Assembly: GCA_964619265.1 (NCBI GenBank)
Contig: CAZUCE010000024.1
Location: forward strand, 1-62,638
Origin: CAZUCE01 sp964619265
GTDB lineage: Bacteria > Planctomycetota > UBA1135 > GCA-002686595
Direction of reading: 5' to 3'
DNA length: 62,638 nucleotides
The translations under genes and the position numbers were made by a program. Position 1 is the first letter of the stretch. Each line of letters opens with the position of its first letter. Positions 1 through 8,127 of this stretch are shown here, piece by piece. Below the pieces are notes generated by a model, which saw only the letters and a list, made by a program, of their open reading frames with translations, searched no databases and had not been told where the DNA came from.

Positions 1-83
1 CTCTTTGTCCCCCCCCGCCTCCAGCCGCCTGGGCTCAGCCTCCGCTCGCAGCGCGCTCCCCCCTGCGGTTAGCATCGCCCCCC

Positions 84-1955
84 ATGGCTTCCACCCGCCT
101 CGCTACTGGCGCTCGACGAGCCGTTCCCTTGATCCTGCTGCTCGGTCTCGCCGGCCTCGCTGCCTGGATCACCGCCGGAGCGCGCCTGGAGCCCGCCGAT
201 TTCACCTTCAACAACGGGACCGAGATCGCCACTCTCGATCCCGCTACCGTCACTGGAGTCCCCGAAGGCCGGATCCTGCGGGCGATCTTCGAGGGTCTGA
301 CGGTCAAGGATCCGGAGACCCTTGACCCCCTGCCGGGCATGGCGGAGAGCTGGCAGATCAGCGAGGACGGCCTGGTCTACACCTTCCAGATCCGCCGGGG
401 CGCCAAGTGGACCAACGGCGACCCGGTCACGGCCCACGACTTCACCTACTCGTGGGAGCGTTTTTTGAACCCCGAGACAGCCGCCGAGTACGCCTATCAG
501 CTGTGGTACGTCGTCGGTGCCGAGGAGTACACGACCGACGTCACCGAAGCCGGCAAGCCGGCGCGCTCCTTCGACTCGGTCGGGATTCGCGCACTCGACG
601 ACTACACCCTCGAGGTGCGACTGAAGGCCCCCACTCCCTTCTTCCTGCAGCTCACCGCGTTCTATCCGCTCTTTCCGGTCAACAAGCGCAACCACGACGA
701 AGCCAAGCGAGACTTCCCGGGCAACGACTGGAAGTTCGAGTGGCTCAAACCGGACAAGATCGTCACGAACGGTCCCTATCGCATCGTCGAACGGCGCGTG
801 AACGATCGCATTCGAATGGTCAAGAACGAGACCTATTGGGACGCGGACAGCGTGGCTCTCGGATCGATCGACGCCCTGGCCGTCGAACAGTACCTGACCA
901 ACCTAAACCTGTACCTGCAGGGTGACTGCAGCTGGATCAACTACATCCCGAACCAGCTCATCACCCGGCTGCTCGACCGCGAGGACTTCCGCCCCACCGG
1001 CTACTTTGGCTCCTATTTTTTCCGCGTCAACGTCGAGAAGCCCCCGCTCGATGACCTGCGCGTGCGCCGCGCCCTAGCGCTGACCATCGATCGTCAATCG
1101 ATTACGAAGAGCATCACGAAGTCTGGCCAAGAACCCTGGTACGGGTTCGTTCCGAAAGGAATGCTGGGCTTCGAGGTCCAGCCCATGGATCACCAGGCGA
1201 TTCCTGGAGACGAGTTCGCCAGCGGCTTTGCGCGCGACGTGGAAGAAGCCAAACAGCTCCTGGCTGACGCCGGCTACGGTCCCGGGGGCAAGCGCTTCCC
1301 CACCATCGAGATCCTCTACAACACCTCCGAAACCCACCGGGATATCGCCGAAGTCCTGTCGGACTCCTGGAAGCGACACCTCGGCATCACGGCCAAGCTT
1401 CTGAACCAGGAATGGAAGGTCTACCTGGCCTCCCAGTCGAGTCTCGATTACGACGTCTCGCGCTCGGCCTGGATCGGCGACTACCTGGACCCCAACACGT
1501 TCCTCGACCTGTTCGTCACGGGCGGTGAGAACAACAAGACCGGCTGGAGCAACGCGGACTACGACCGCTTGATCGCCGAGGCCCAAGCGGAGCCGGATCC
1601 CGAGGAGCGCTACAAAATCTTCGAGCAGGCCGAACAAATCCTGATGCGCGAGCTGCCGATCCTGCCGGTCTACTCGTACTCGACCCAAAACATCTTCTCT
1701 CCGCGGCTGGGCGGCTTCGAGGGCAACCCCCTCGATGAGCTGTTCCCCAAGTGGTGGTACTGGCGCAGCGACGAAGAGGTCGCTGCCCTGCGCGCCACCT
1801 ATCCGCGCGACGAAAACGGCGAGCTCGAACCCGGTTACTCCTTGGTCGAGCTCCACGGCCCCCCCGAGGGCCAATACCCGCCGAATGCGCCGGACGGGCA
1901 GTTCCCCGAGGGCGACCCGCGCCACCGGCTGTCCCCTCTGAGCAACGCCCGCTAA
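84..1955 (+). CDS. Oligopeptide ABC transporter substrate-binding protein (SBP_bac_5 family)
   Basis: The 623-residue product should bind peptides outside the cytoplasmic membrane and pass them to the permease encoded downstream. Family-typical stretches are visible: the mature N-terminus with TEIATLDPATVTGVPEGRI, then WTNGDPVTAHDFTYSWERF around residue 110, and repeated DYD and ADYDRLIAEA segments near the C-terminus. Residues about 16-33 form one hydrophobic segment with no lipobox cysteine, so it is probably a membrane anchor or uncleaved signal rather than a lipoprotein signal. It is about 80 residues longer than enteric OppA, mostly through a Pro/Gly-rich tail. It is the first gene of a five-gene operon, with 21 nt to the next gene. 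The ATG is preceded by a run of six C and has no purine-rich ribosome site. The ligand (peptide, murein peptide or other) cannot be told from sequence. Confidence 0.93.
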   Translation: MASTRLATGARRAVPLILLLGLAGLAAWITAGARLEPADFTFNNGTEIATLDPATVTGVPEGRILRAIFEGLTVKDPETLDPLPGMAESWQISEDGLVYTFQIRRGAKWTNGDPVTAHDFTYSWERFLNPETAAEYAYQLWYVVGAEEYTTDVTEAGKPARSFDSVGIRALDDYTLEVRLKAPTPFFLQLTAFYPLFPVNKRNHDEAKRDFPGNDWKFEWLKPDKIVTNGPYRIVERRVNDRIRMVKNETYWDADSVALGSIDALAVEQYLTNLNLYLQGDCSWINYIPNQLITRLLDREDFRPTGYFGSYFFRVNVEKPPLDDLRVRRALALTIDRQSITKSITKSGQEPWYGFVPKGMLGFEVQPMDHQAIPGDEFASGFARDVEEAKQLLADAGYGPGGKRFPTIEILYNTSETHRDIAEVLSDSWKRHLGITAKLLNQEWKVYLASQSSLDYDVSRSAWIGDYLDPNTFLDLFVTGGENNKTGWSNADYDRLIAEAQAEPDPEERYKIFEQAEQILMRELPILPVYSYSTQNIFSPRLGGFEGNPLDELFPKWWYWRSDEEVAALRATYPRDENGELEPGYSLVELHGPPEGQYPPNAPDGQFPEGDPRHRLSPLSNAR

Positions 1956-1976
1956 CCCGGTCACCAGGACTTTTCC

Positions 1977-2954
1977 ATGCTCCCGTTCCTGCTGCGCCGG
2001 TTCCTGTGGTTCCTGCTGACCATGTTCAGCGTGGTGACCGTTTCGTTCTTCCTGATGCACGCCGTCAAGGGCGGGCCGTTCGACGGCGAGCGCGATCTCG
2101 ACCCCGCGGTCGAAGCGAACATCAAGGCGCGCTATCACCTGGATTGGCCCCTTTGGAAGCAGTACTTCCAATACGTCGGGCCGTTCAACCTAGACGAGTA
2201 CGGAATCGTCGGGGACCGCACGCGCCCCTTCGGTGGCGTGCTCGTCGGCGATCTGGGTCCGTCTTTCAAATACAAGGACTACACGGTCAACCAGATCATC
2301 GGCCAGTCCCTGCCGATCAGCATTGCGCTGGGCTCGGTGGCGATGGCGTTCGCGTTGATGCTGGGCCTCTCGGCCGGCGTGCTGTCCGCCCTCAGACGCG
2401 GGTCCGGCCTCGACCTTTCGGCGCGACTGCTCGCGACCACTGGGATCGCGCTGCCGAACTTCGTCATCGCGGGCTTTTTGATCATCGTCTTTGCGTTCCA
2501 GCTCGGCTGGCTGCCGGTCGCCGGCTGGGGCAGCCTCGACAACCTGGTACTCCCCGCCTTGGCGCTCGGCGCGCCGTTTGCGGCTTACATCGCGCGCCTG
2601 ACGCGCACCGGGATGCTGGAGGTGCTTTCCCAGGATCACATCCGCACGGCGCGCGCCAAGGGCCTGCCCAACACGACGGTCCTGTTGCGCCACGCCATCA
2701 AAGGCGGGCTCCTCCCGGTGGTTTCCTACCTCGGCCCCGCCACGGCCGGCATCTTGACCGGCAGCCTGGTGATCGAACGCATGTTCGCCATCCCCGGCAC
2801 CGGTTCGTTCTTCGTGGCCAGCGCTCTGAACCGCGACTACACCCTCGCGATGGGCGTCACAATTCTCTACACGGTGCTGGTTTACGCCCTCAACACGGTC
2901 GTAGATCTCGCCTACACGTTCCTCGATCCGCGCATCGAGCTGGAGGAAGCCTGA
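1977..2954 (+). CDS. oppB: Oligopeptide ABC transporter permease OppB
   Basis: Inner-membrane permease of 325 residues, normal for OppB/DppB. It starts MLPFLLRRFLWFLLTMFSV, the usual first transmembrane helix. A periplasmic loop follows, then about five further helices. The cytoplasmic EAA loop that docks the ATPases is visible as IRTARAKGLPNTTVLLRHA around residues 222-240, and the family ending FLDPRIELEEA is present. It pairs with OppC to form the translocation channel. The stop codon overlaps the oppC start as TGATG, so translation is probably coupled. The start ATG is preceded by ACTTTTCC, a pyrimidine-rich leader. Confidence 0.95.
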   Translation: MLPFLLRRFLWFLLTMFSVVTVSFFLMHAVKGGPFDGERDLDPAVEANIKARYHLDWPLWKQYFQYVGPFNLDEYGIVGDRTRPFGGVLVGDLGPSFKYKDYTVNQIIGQSLPISIALGSVAMAFALMLGLSAGVLSALRRGSGLDLSARLLATTGIALPNFVIAGFLIIVFAFQLGWLPVAGWGSLDNLVLPALALGAPFAAYIARLTRTGMLEVLSQDHIRTARAKGLPNTTVLLRHAIKGGLLPVVSYLGPATAGILTGSLVIERMFAIPGTGSFFVASALNRDYTLAMGVTILYTVLVYALNTVVDLAYTFLDPRIELEEA

Positions 2955-4372
2955 TGGCCGGCCAATCCTCCCACTTCGCCGAGGCCGAACAGCGCCTCGG
3001 TACGCTGCTGACCGAGGCCGAGCAGATCCGCGGCGAAAGCCTGTGGCGCGACGCCTGGCGACGCATGTCGCGCAACCGGGGCGCCCTTTGGAGCCTGCGC
3101 TTCCTGGTGCTCTTTCTCGCAGCCAGCCTATTCGCGCCGCTGCTTCCGCTGCCCTCGCCCATGGCGCTCGACCTCCAAGACGAGCCCCAGCCCCCGGCTT
3201 CGCCGTTCAGCTCCGGCAATCCGCGCTCGGTCGAGTCCTTGGAAGCCGCCGGCAAGAAGCCGCGCTTTGGCGTCCATCCAACCCGGACCCTGGGTGCCTT
3301 CGCCGACAACGGCTGGCAGCACCGCACCTGGATCGACGTCCTCGTCCCCGAGGACAGCCTCGACGAAATCAACGGGATCGCCGAGACGCTCGACCGCTCC
3401 ACCGGGCGCAGCTCGATCCACTACACGAAGGATGGCGACGAACCGGGCGAAATCCTGGTGCGCTTCGCGGTGCCGCACCTGGCCAGCCGCGACGGCAGCC
3501 CCAAGTTTGCCGAGGGCCTTCGGGAGAGTCTCGCCGCACACCCCGCCGCCACGCTCGCGAACGTAGCGCTGATTCCCGGCACCTGGGAGCTCAACGGATT
3601 CGATCGCGGGCTGATGTGGCTGCGCACCAAGGTCTTTGGCCTGTGGCAAACCGGCCCCTGGCTCGGCACAGACAACAAGGGCCGTGACCTGCTCGCGCGC
3701 ATCGTCTGGGGCAGCCGCATCTCCATCCAGGTCAGCCTGGTTGCGACCCTGTGCAGCCTGATCATCGGCGTCACCTACGGCGCGTTCGCCGGCCTGATGG
3801 GCGGCCGCGTGGACAACCTGATGATGCGCATCGTCGACGTGCTGTACTCGGTTCCGATCATCTTCGTGGTGATTTTCTTCATCACCGTGCTCAACACCTA
3901 CCGCGCCGAACTCGATGCGATCGGCATCGGCCGGCTGACCGTGTTCTACGTGGTCATCGGGGCCATCTACTGGCTCACCATGGCGCGCGTGGTGCGCGGT
4001 CAGGTACTCAGCCTGAAGAACCAGGAATTCATCGAAGCCGCCCGCGTGCTCGGCGCCTCCACTCCGCGCGTCTTGTTCGTGCACCTGGTGCCCAACGTCC
4101 TGTCGATCGTGATCGTCTACCTCACGCTCACGATCCCGGCGGTCATGTTGTTCGAGGCCTTCCTGTCCTTCCTAGGACTTGGCGTCGAACCGCCCCAGGT
4201 TTCTTGGGGAACGCTCGCCATGGACGGCACCGAATCGATCAGCGAAATCAAGATCTTCTGGTGGGTGGTCGCCTTCCCCGCGCTGGCCATGGGCTCGACC
4301 CTGCTGGCGCTCAACGTGCTCGGCGACGGGCTGCGCGACGCACTGGATCCGAAACTGCGAGGCAAGGACTGA
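2954..4372 (+). CDS. oppC: Oligopeptide ABC transporter permease OppC with large periplasmic insertion
   Basis: Second channel subunit, 472 residues against about 300 for ordinary OppC. The N-terminal OppC motif and first helix are at residues about 35-66, and the core domain starts at the conserved GTDNKGRDLLARI near residue 237. Between them lies an insert of roughly 150-170 residues, not seen in standard OppC, containing WIDVLVPEDSLDEINGIAE and a beta-rich stretch; by topology it is periplasmic. The remaining helices, the EAA loop (EAARVLGASTPRVLFVHLV) and the ending DGLRDALDPKLRGKD are normal. The start ATG overlaps the oppB stop and its own stop overlaps oppD. I chose this start because it sits in the TGATG junction and precedes the first helix; the open frame farther upstream is the wrong frame of oppB. 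Confidence 0.93.
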   Translation: MAGQSSHFAEAEQRLGTLLTEAEQIRGESLWRDAWRRMSRNRGALWSLRFLVLFLAASLFAPLLPLPSPMALDLQDEPQPPASPFSSGNPRSVESLEAAGKKPRFGVHPTRTLGAFADNGWQHRTWIDVLVPEDSLDEINGIAETLDRSTGRSSIHYTKDGDEPGEILVRFAVPHLASRDGSPKFAEGLRESLAAHPAATLANVALIPGTWELNGFDRGLMWLRTKVFGLWQTGPWLGTDNKGRDLLARIVWGSRISIQVSLVATLCSLIIGVTYGAFAGLMGGRVDNLMMRIVDVLYSVPIIFVVIFFITVLNTYRAELDAIGIGRLTVFYVVIGAIYWLTMARVVRGQVLSLKNQEFIEAARVLGASTPRVLFVHLVPNVLSIVIVYLTLTIPAVMLFEAFLSFLGLGVEPPQVSWGTLAMDGTESISEIKIFWWVVAFPALAMGSTLLALNVLGDGLRDALDPKLRGKD

Positions 4373-5403
4373 TGGGGAACAAAGAAGGCAGCCTGCTCTC
4401 GGTCCGCAACCTGCGCGTCCGCTTTGAAACCCACGGCGGCACGGTGCACGCGGTACGGGGGATCGACCTGGACCTCGAGCCGGGCGAAACCCTCGGAATC
4501 GTCGGCGAGTCGGGCTCGGGCAAATCGGTCACCAGCCTCGCCGTGATGGGCCTGGTGCCAAATCCGCCAGGCATCGTCGAAGCCGGCCGCATCCGCTTCG
4601 ACGGCGAGGAAATCGCCGGCCTGAGCCAACGCAAGTTGCGCCGCCTGCGCGGCAAGTCGCTGGCCATGATCTTCCAGGATCCAATGACCTCCCTCAACCC
4701 GCTGCTGACCGTCGGTCGCCAGCTCACCGAGGTCCTCGAAACCCACGGAGTCGCTCGCGGCTCAAAGGCCAAGCAGCGCTGCGCCCAAGCGCTCGGCGAG
4801 GTTGGCATCCCAAACCCCGAAGCGCGCCTGGACGCCTACCCCCACGAGCTCTCAGGAGGCATGCGCCAGCGCGTGATGATCGCGATGGGCCTGCTCTGCC
4901 ACCCCAAGCTGATCTTTGCCGACGAGCCGACCACCGCGCTCGACGTGACGATTCAGGCACAGATCCTCGAGCTGATGCAGGACCTGCAAAAAAAGCACGG
5001 CATGGCGATCGTTCTGATCACCCACGACCTGGGCGTCGTCGCCGGGATGTGCGACTCGGTCCAGGTCATGTACGCGGGACGTACCGTCGAACGCTCCGGG
5101 GGCGAAGACCTCTTTGTCCGCCCGCGCCATCCCTACACCCGCGGCCTGCTGCGCTCGGTGCCAACCCTGGCCGGATCGCCGGACGAAACCCTGTTTTCGA
5201 TCCCTGGCAGCCCGCCGGATCCAGCCGGGCTCCCGTCCGGCTGCTCGTTTGCCGAACGCTGCGCCTTCGCGGCCGACGAATGTCGCGCCACCGACCCGCC
5301 GCTCGAATCCGTCGAAGCCGGCCCCGGCGGCCCGCGCCTGGCTGCCTGCGTGCGCGTGGAAGAAATCGAACGCCTGGCCGCGGACGCTGGAGTTTCCCGA
5401 TGA
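4372..5403 (+). CDS. oppD: Oligopeptide ABC transporter ATP-binding protein OppD
   Basis: One of two ATPases driving peptide import, 343 residues. Walker A is GESGSGKS (residues 45-52), the signature is LSGGMRQR, and Walker B is LIFADEPTTALD followed by the ITHDLG switch histidine. The C-terminal oligo_HPY domain is complete, with cysteines in GCSFAERCAFAADEC, the pattern linked to an iron-sulfur site in Opp/Dpp ATPases. The start overlaps the oppC stop (TGATG) and the stop overlaps oppF by 4 nt (ATGA). The start chosen fits the usual N-terminus LLSVRNLRVRFET. Confidence 0.95.
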   Translation: MGNKEGSLLSVRNLRVRFETHGGTVHAVRGIDLDLEPGETLGIVGESGSGKSVTSLAVMGLVPNPPGIVEAGRIRFDGEEIAGLSQRKLRRLRGKSLAMIFQDPMTSLNPLLTVGRQLTEVLETHGVARGSKAKQRCAQALGEVGIPNPEARLDAYPHELSGGMRQRVMIAMGLLCHPKLIFADEPTTALDVTIQAQILELMQDLQKKHGMAIVLITHDLGVVAGMCDSVQVMYAGRTVERSGGEDLFVRPRHPYTRGLLRSVPTLAGSPDETLFSIPGSPPDPAGLPSGCSFAERCAFAADECRATDPPLESVEAGPGGPRLAACVRVEEIERLAADAGVSR

Positions 5404-6395
5404 GCGAGCCCCTCCTCCAGGTCAGGAACCTGACCAAACGCTTCCCCGTCGGCTCAAGCGATCTATTCGGCAAGCCCAAGGGCTTCGTCCACGCGGTCGA
5501 CGGCGTTTCCTTCGACCTCGAGCGCGGCCAGTCCCTCGGACTGGTCGGCGAATCGGGCTGTGGCAAGTCGACCACCGCGCGCTGCGTCATCGGCCTGCAC
5601 CCGGCCACGTCCGGATCAATCCGGTTCGAGGGCCAGGAACTCGTCGGCCGCTCGCGGCGCGGCTGGCTCCCCTACCGCCGGCGCATGCAGATGATCTTCC
5701 AGGACCCCTACGCGTCCCTGGATCCGCGCCAAACCGTCGGTTCCATCCTGGCCGAGCCGCTCGCCATCCACAAAACGGTCAAGCCCAAACAGCGCCGTCT
5801 GCGCGCGCTCGCCCTGCTCGAAGCGGTCGGACTCAACCCCAAGCACTTAAACCGCTACCCCCACGAGTTTTCCGGCGGTCAGCGACAACGCATCGGCATC
5901 GCCCGCGCCCTGGCCCTCGAGCCCGAACTGATCCTGTGCGACGAGCCGGTCAGCGCCCTCGACGTTTCGATCCAGGCCCAGGTTCTGAATCTCCTCAAAG
6001 AGCTCCAGGAACGCTTCGGCCTCGCCTACCTGTTCATCGCCCACGACCTGGCCGTGGTCCGGCACCTGTGCCCGCGCATCGCGGTCATGTACCTGGGCCG
6101 GGTGGTCGAGATTTCAGACCGCGACGAGCTGTTCGGCTCGCCCCAGCACCCCTACACCCAGGCCCTGCTGTCGGCGATCCCCGAACCGGATCCCCAGCGA
6201 CACCGGGAGAAGCAACGCATCCTGCTCGAGGGTGACGTGCCCTCCCCGATGAATCCCCCCAGCGGCTGCAGCTTCCACCCGCGCTGCTTCGCCCGCGACC
6301 AGGTGCCCGACGACCGGTGCTCCACAGAAACGCCCCAGCTCACCTCGCTGGACGACGGCACCCGCCGAGCCTCCTGCCACCTAGTGGCCCGCTAG
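5400..6395 (+). CDS. oppF: Oligopeptide ABC transporter ATP-binding protein OppF
   Basis: Second ATPase of the importer, 331 residues. Walker A is GESGCGKS (residues 50-57), the signature FSGGQRQRIGIARAL, Walker B LILCDEPVSALD, and the H-loop IAHDLAVVRHL. The C-terminal oligo_HPY region keeps the cysteines GCSFHPRC and DDRC. It begins inside the oppD stop (ATGA) and is the last gene of the operon. The stop codon is followed within 10 nt by the long inverted repeat at 6401-6480, which probably ends the transcript. Confidence 0.95.
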   Translation: MSEPLLQVRNLTKRFPVGSSDLFGKPKGFVHAVDGVSFDLERGQSLGLVGESGCGKSTTARCVIGLHPATSGSIRFEGQELVGRSRRGWLPYRRRMQMIFQDPYASLDPRQTVGSILAEPLAIHKTVKPKQRRLRALALLEAVGLNPKHLNRYPHEFSGGQRQRIGIARALALEPELILCDEPVSALDVSIQAQVLNLLKELQERFGLAYLFIAHDLAVVRHLCPRIAVMYLGRVVEISDRDELFGSPQHPYTQALLSAIPEPDPQRHREKQRILLEGDVPSPMNPPSGCSFHPRCFARDQVPDDRCSTETPQLTSLDDGTRRASCHLVAR

Positions 6396-6400
6396 TCCGG

Positions 6401-6480
6401 TAATACGGTGCCTAATAATACGGTGCCAAAGCCACACCGGTGCGCGTGGCTCTGGCACCGAAATACTGGCACCCTATTAA
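6401..6480. repeat. REP/BIME-like nested inverted repeat, probable bidirectional terminator
   Basis: Two copies of TAATACGGTGCC (6401-6412 and 6416-6427) are followed by AAAGCCAC. After a 10-nt loop comes the near-complement GTGGCTCTGGCACCG (6446-6460), then a second GGCACC copy reaching CTATTA. The inner stem of 15 bp has one mismatch, and the outer part extends each arm to about 35 nt with some mismatches. It lies between convergent genes (oppF and the metalloprotease) and is much richer in A/T than its surroundings. The GGTGCC/GGCACC core resembles dispersed REP-type palindromes mobilised by RAYT (Y1) transposases in other genomes. That link is inference; no transposase is in the window. 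Confidence 0.6.
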
Positions 6481-6552
6481 TTACCTCAGAGGGGGGGCTA
6501 CAGAGGAGCTGCCATGTACCGAGGCAGGCACAAGTTCGCTGGTCCCCGGTAC

Positions 6553-8103
6553 TTATTGAATGAACGCAGAGCCATCAGGCGCAGTGATCGTCATCGGCTG
6601 ACTGATCGTCAGTGGAGATTCGGAAAATACCTCCGGAAAGAGGACCAGAGTCCAGTTGGGTTGGATGTGCACCAAAGCGGCTGACAAGGACGCGAAGGGC
6701 AAACCCTTCGTGCCATCCGGATAGGGAATCGGATCACTCTGTTTCACATAGATCGTCCCGTTAGCCGGATCGAAGCACGAACCCAAGGCAGCCGAGTTGA
6801 TCACAGGAACTGTTGACTGATTCCAGCTGATCCCGATCGCGAGGCAGCCGAATGTATCGACACTGGGACACATGATCTGGCAGGAGTCTCCCGTACAGGT
6901 TTGAAAGAGACCAGAGCCCAGGTGCTGTGCGCCCATATTGTGACCGAACTCGTGTGCGGTCAACCAACCCCGGAACTTCATGTTTCCGCTGAAGGTCGTC
7001 TGCGAAACCCCTGGTGCCACTGTATTGACCACGCCTGGGCACGACGAGCTCGAGAAGTTCGTACAGGTCGCACCTACGGTTGCAATTCCAATCGTGCTTC
7101 CGTTCAAGTCCCTTCCTGTCAGCAGATGCGCGAATTCCGCTTCGATGTCAAAGTTGTCCGTAAAGGCCAACTGAGTTCGGAACTCGCATAATAATGTGCT
7201 AGCGTCCGTACTCTGAAAAAGGTCCCCTGGACTCGTTTCCAGGATCCCTCCCGCGTAGTTGAACCTGAACGCATTGACTCCATTGTCGTCATACTCGGAG
7301 GTGACTTGGTCCAACAGAGCTTCCGCGTCATTCACGGCAGCGCTGATAGAGTTTCCGGCCCACTGGTAGTACTGGTTGTCGATGTAGCACATGACGCCCG
7401 CCGCCCGGTAGGACAAGGACAAGCTCTGCGGGAGCAGCGGTTCGTCCGGCGCCCGGTCTGAGCCACCCGTTCCGTGCTGGTGCACGTGCTCCTGATGCAC
7501 ATGCTGATCCGAATCATCCTGTCCGCCTCGCCGGCCCCCTCGTGTGGGATCGAAAGAAGTGTCGTCCACTCCACACCGCCCTGGACTCGCCATGATGTTG
7601 AGGTAGGAGTAGATGGCGTGCGACCGTGGCCCGGCCCCGGGCACGAAATCCGACAGCGGCTGGACGTACCAGGCGGTGTTCTCGGTCTCGATGGTGGCTG
7701 ACAAGCGACCGTCCTCGGTGAGGGTCGCGCGCACCTCGGAGGCGGGCCAGTCCACGATGGACCCGTGGAACAGCCGCGAGGGCGGAGCCTCGATCTCGAC
7801 CAGCTCGCCGTCAGCTCCCCGTTCGAAGAGCTTGAAGTCCGCGGTTCGGATCGAGTGAGGCACGAGGTCCACTTCGACCCAGGTACCATCGAAGGGCAGA
7901 CCGATGCGTACAGGTTCGGGAGAAGCGAGCTTGGGGAACTCGAGCTCGAGCTGAAGTTCCGGCCGCCAGATCGAGCCGTCGTTGCGTACGAGCGGTCCGT
8001 CCTTGTCGTGCCAGGGCAACGTCACCGCGCCCGACTGGGCGAAGCCCGTTGCAGCGAGCCCGAGCAGTCCCAGGGTCGCCAGGAATTTCCTCTTGATATT
8101 CAT
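6553..8103 (-). CDS. Secreted metzincin-type zinc metalloprotease
   Basis: A 516-residue exported protein with a signal peptide (residues 1-22, ending ATGFAQ). A propeptide-like region follows, and residues about 185-215 hold a Gly/Arg/His-rich linker with DQHVHQEHVHQH. The catalytic domain shows the full zinc site HEFGHNMGAQH (about 383-393) and a downstream IMC Met-turn, as in reprolysin-like (M12B/M84) enzymes. Paired cysteines suggest disulfides outside the cell. The last 60 residues (PYPDGTKGLPFASLSAAL, then a TITAP ending) look like one right-handed beta-helix coil often found at the end of planctomycete secreted proteins. It follows the collagen-like gene by 24 nt on the same strand, so they are probably co-transcribed. 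The substrate is unknown. The 3' half is visibly poorer in G/C than its neighbours. Confidence 0.85.
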   Translation of the reverse strand: MNIKRKFLATLGLLGLAATGFAQSGAVTLPWHDKDGPLVRNDGSIWRPELQLELEFPKLASPEPVRIGLPFDGTWVEVDLVPHSIRTADFKLFERGADGELVEIEAPPSRLFHGSIVDWPASEVRATLTEDGRLSATIETENTAWYVQPLSDFVPGAGPRSHAIYSYLNIMASPGRCGVDDTSFDPTRGGRRGGQDDSDQHVHQEHVHQHGTGGSDRAPDEPLLPQSLSLSYRAAGVMCYIDNQYYQWAGNSISAAVNDAEALLDQVTSEYDDNGVNAFRFNYAGGILETSPGDLFQSTDASTLLCEFRTQLAFTDNFDIEAEFAHLLTGRDLNGSTIGIATVGATCTNFSSSSCPGVVNTVAPGVSQTTFSGNMKFRGWLTAHEFGHNMGAQHLGSGLFQTCTGDSCQIMCPSVDTFGCLAIGISWNQSTVPVINSAALGSCFDPANGTIYVKQSDPIPYPDGTKGLPFASLSAALVHIQPNWTLVLFPEVFSESPLTISQPMTITAPDGSAFIQ

Positions 8104-8127
8104 GGGTCGTTTCCGTTGGTAGAGCTG

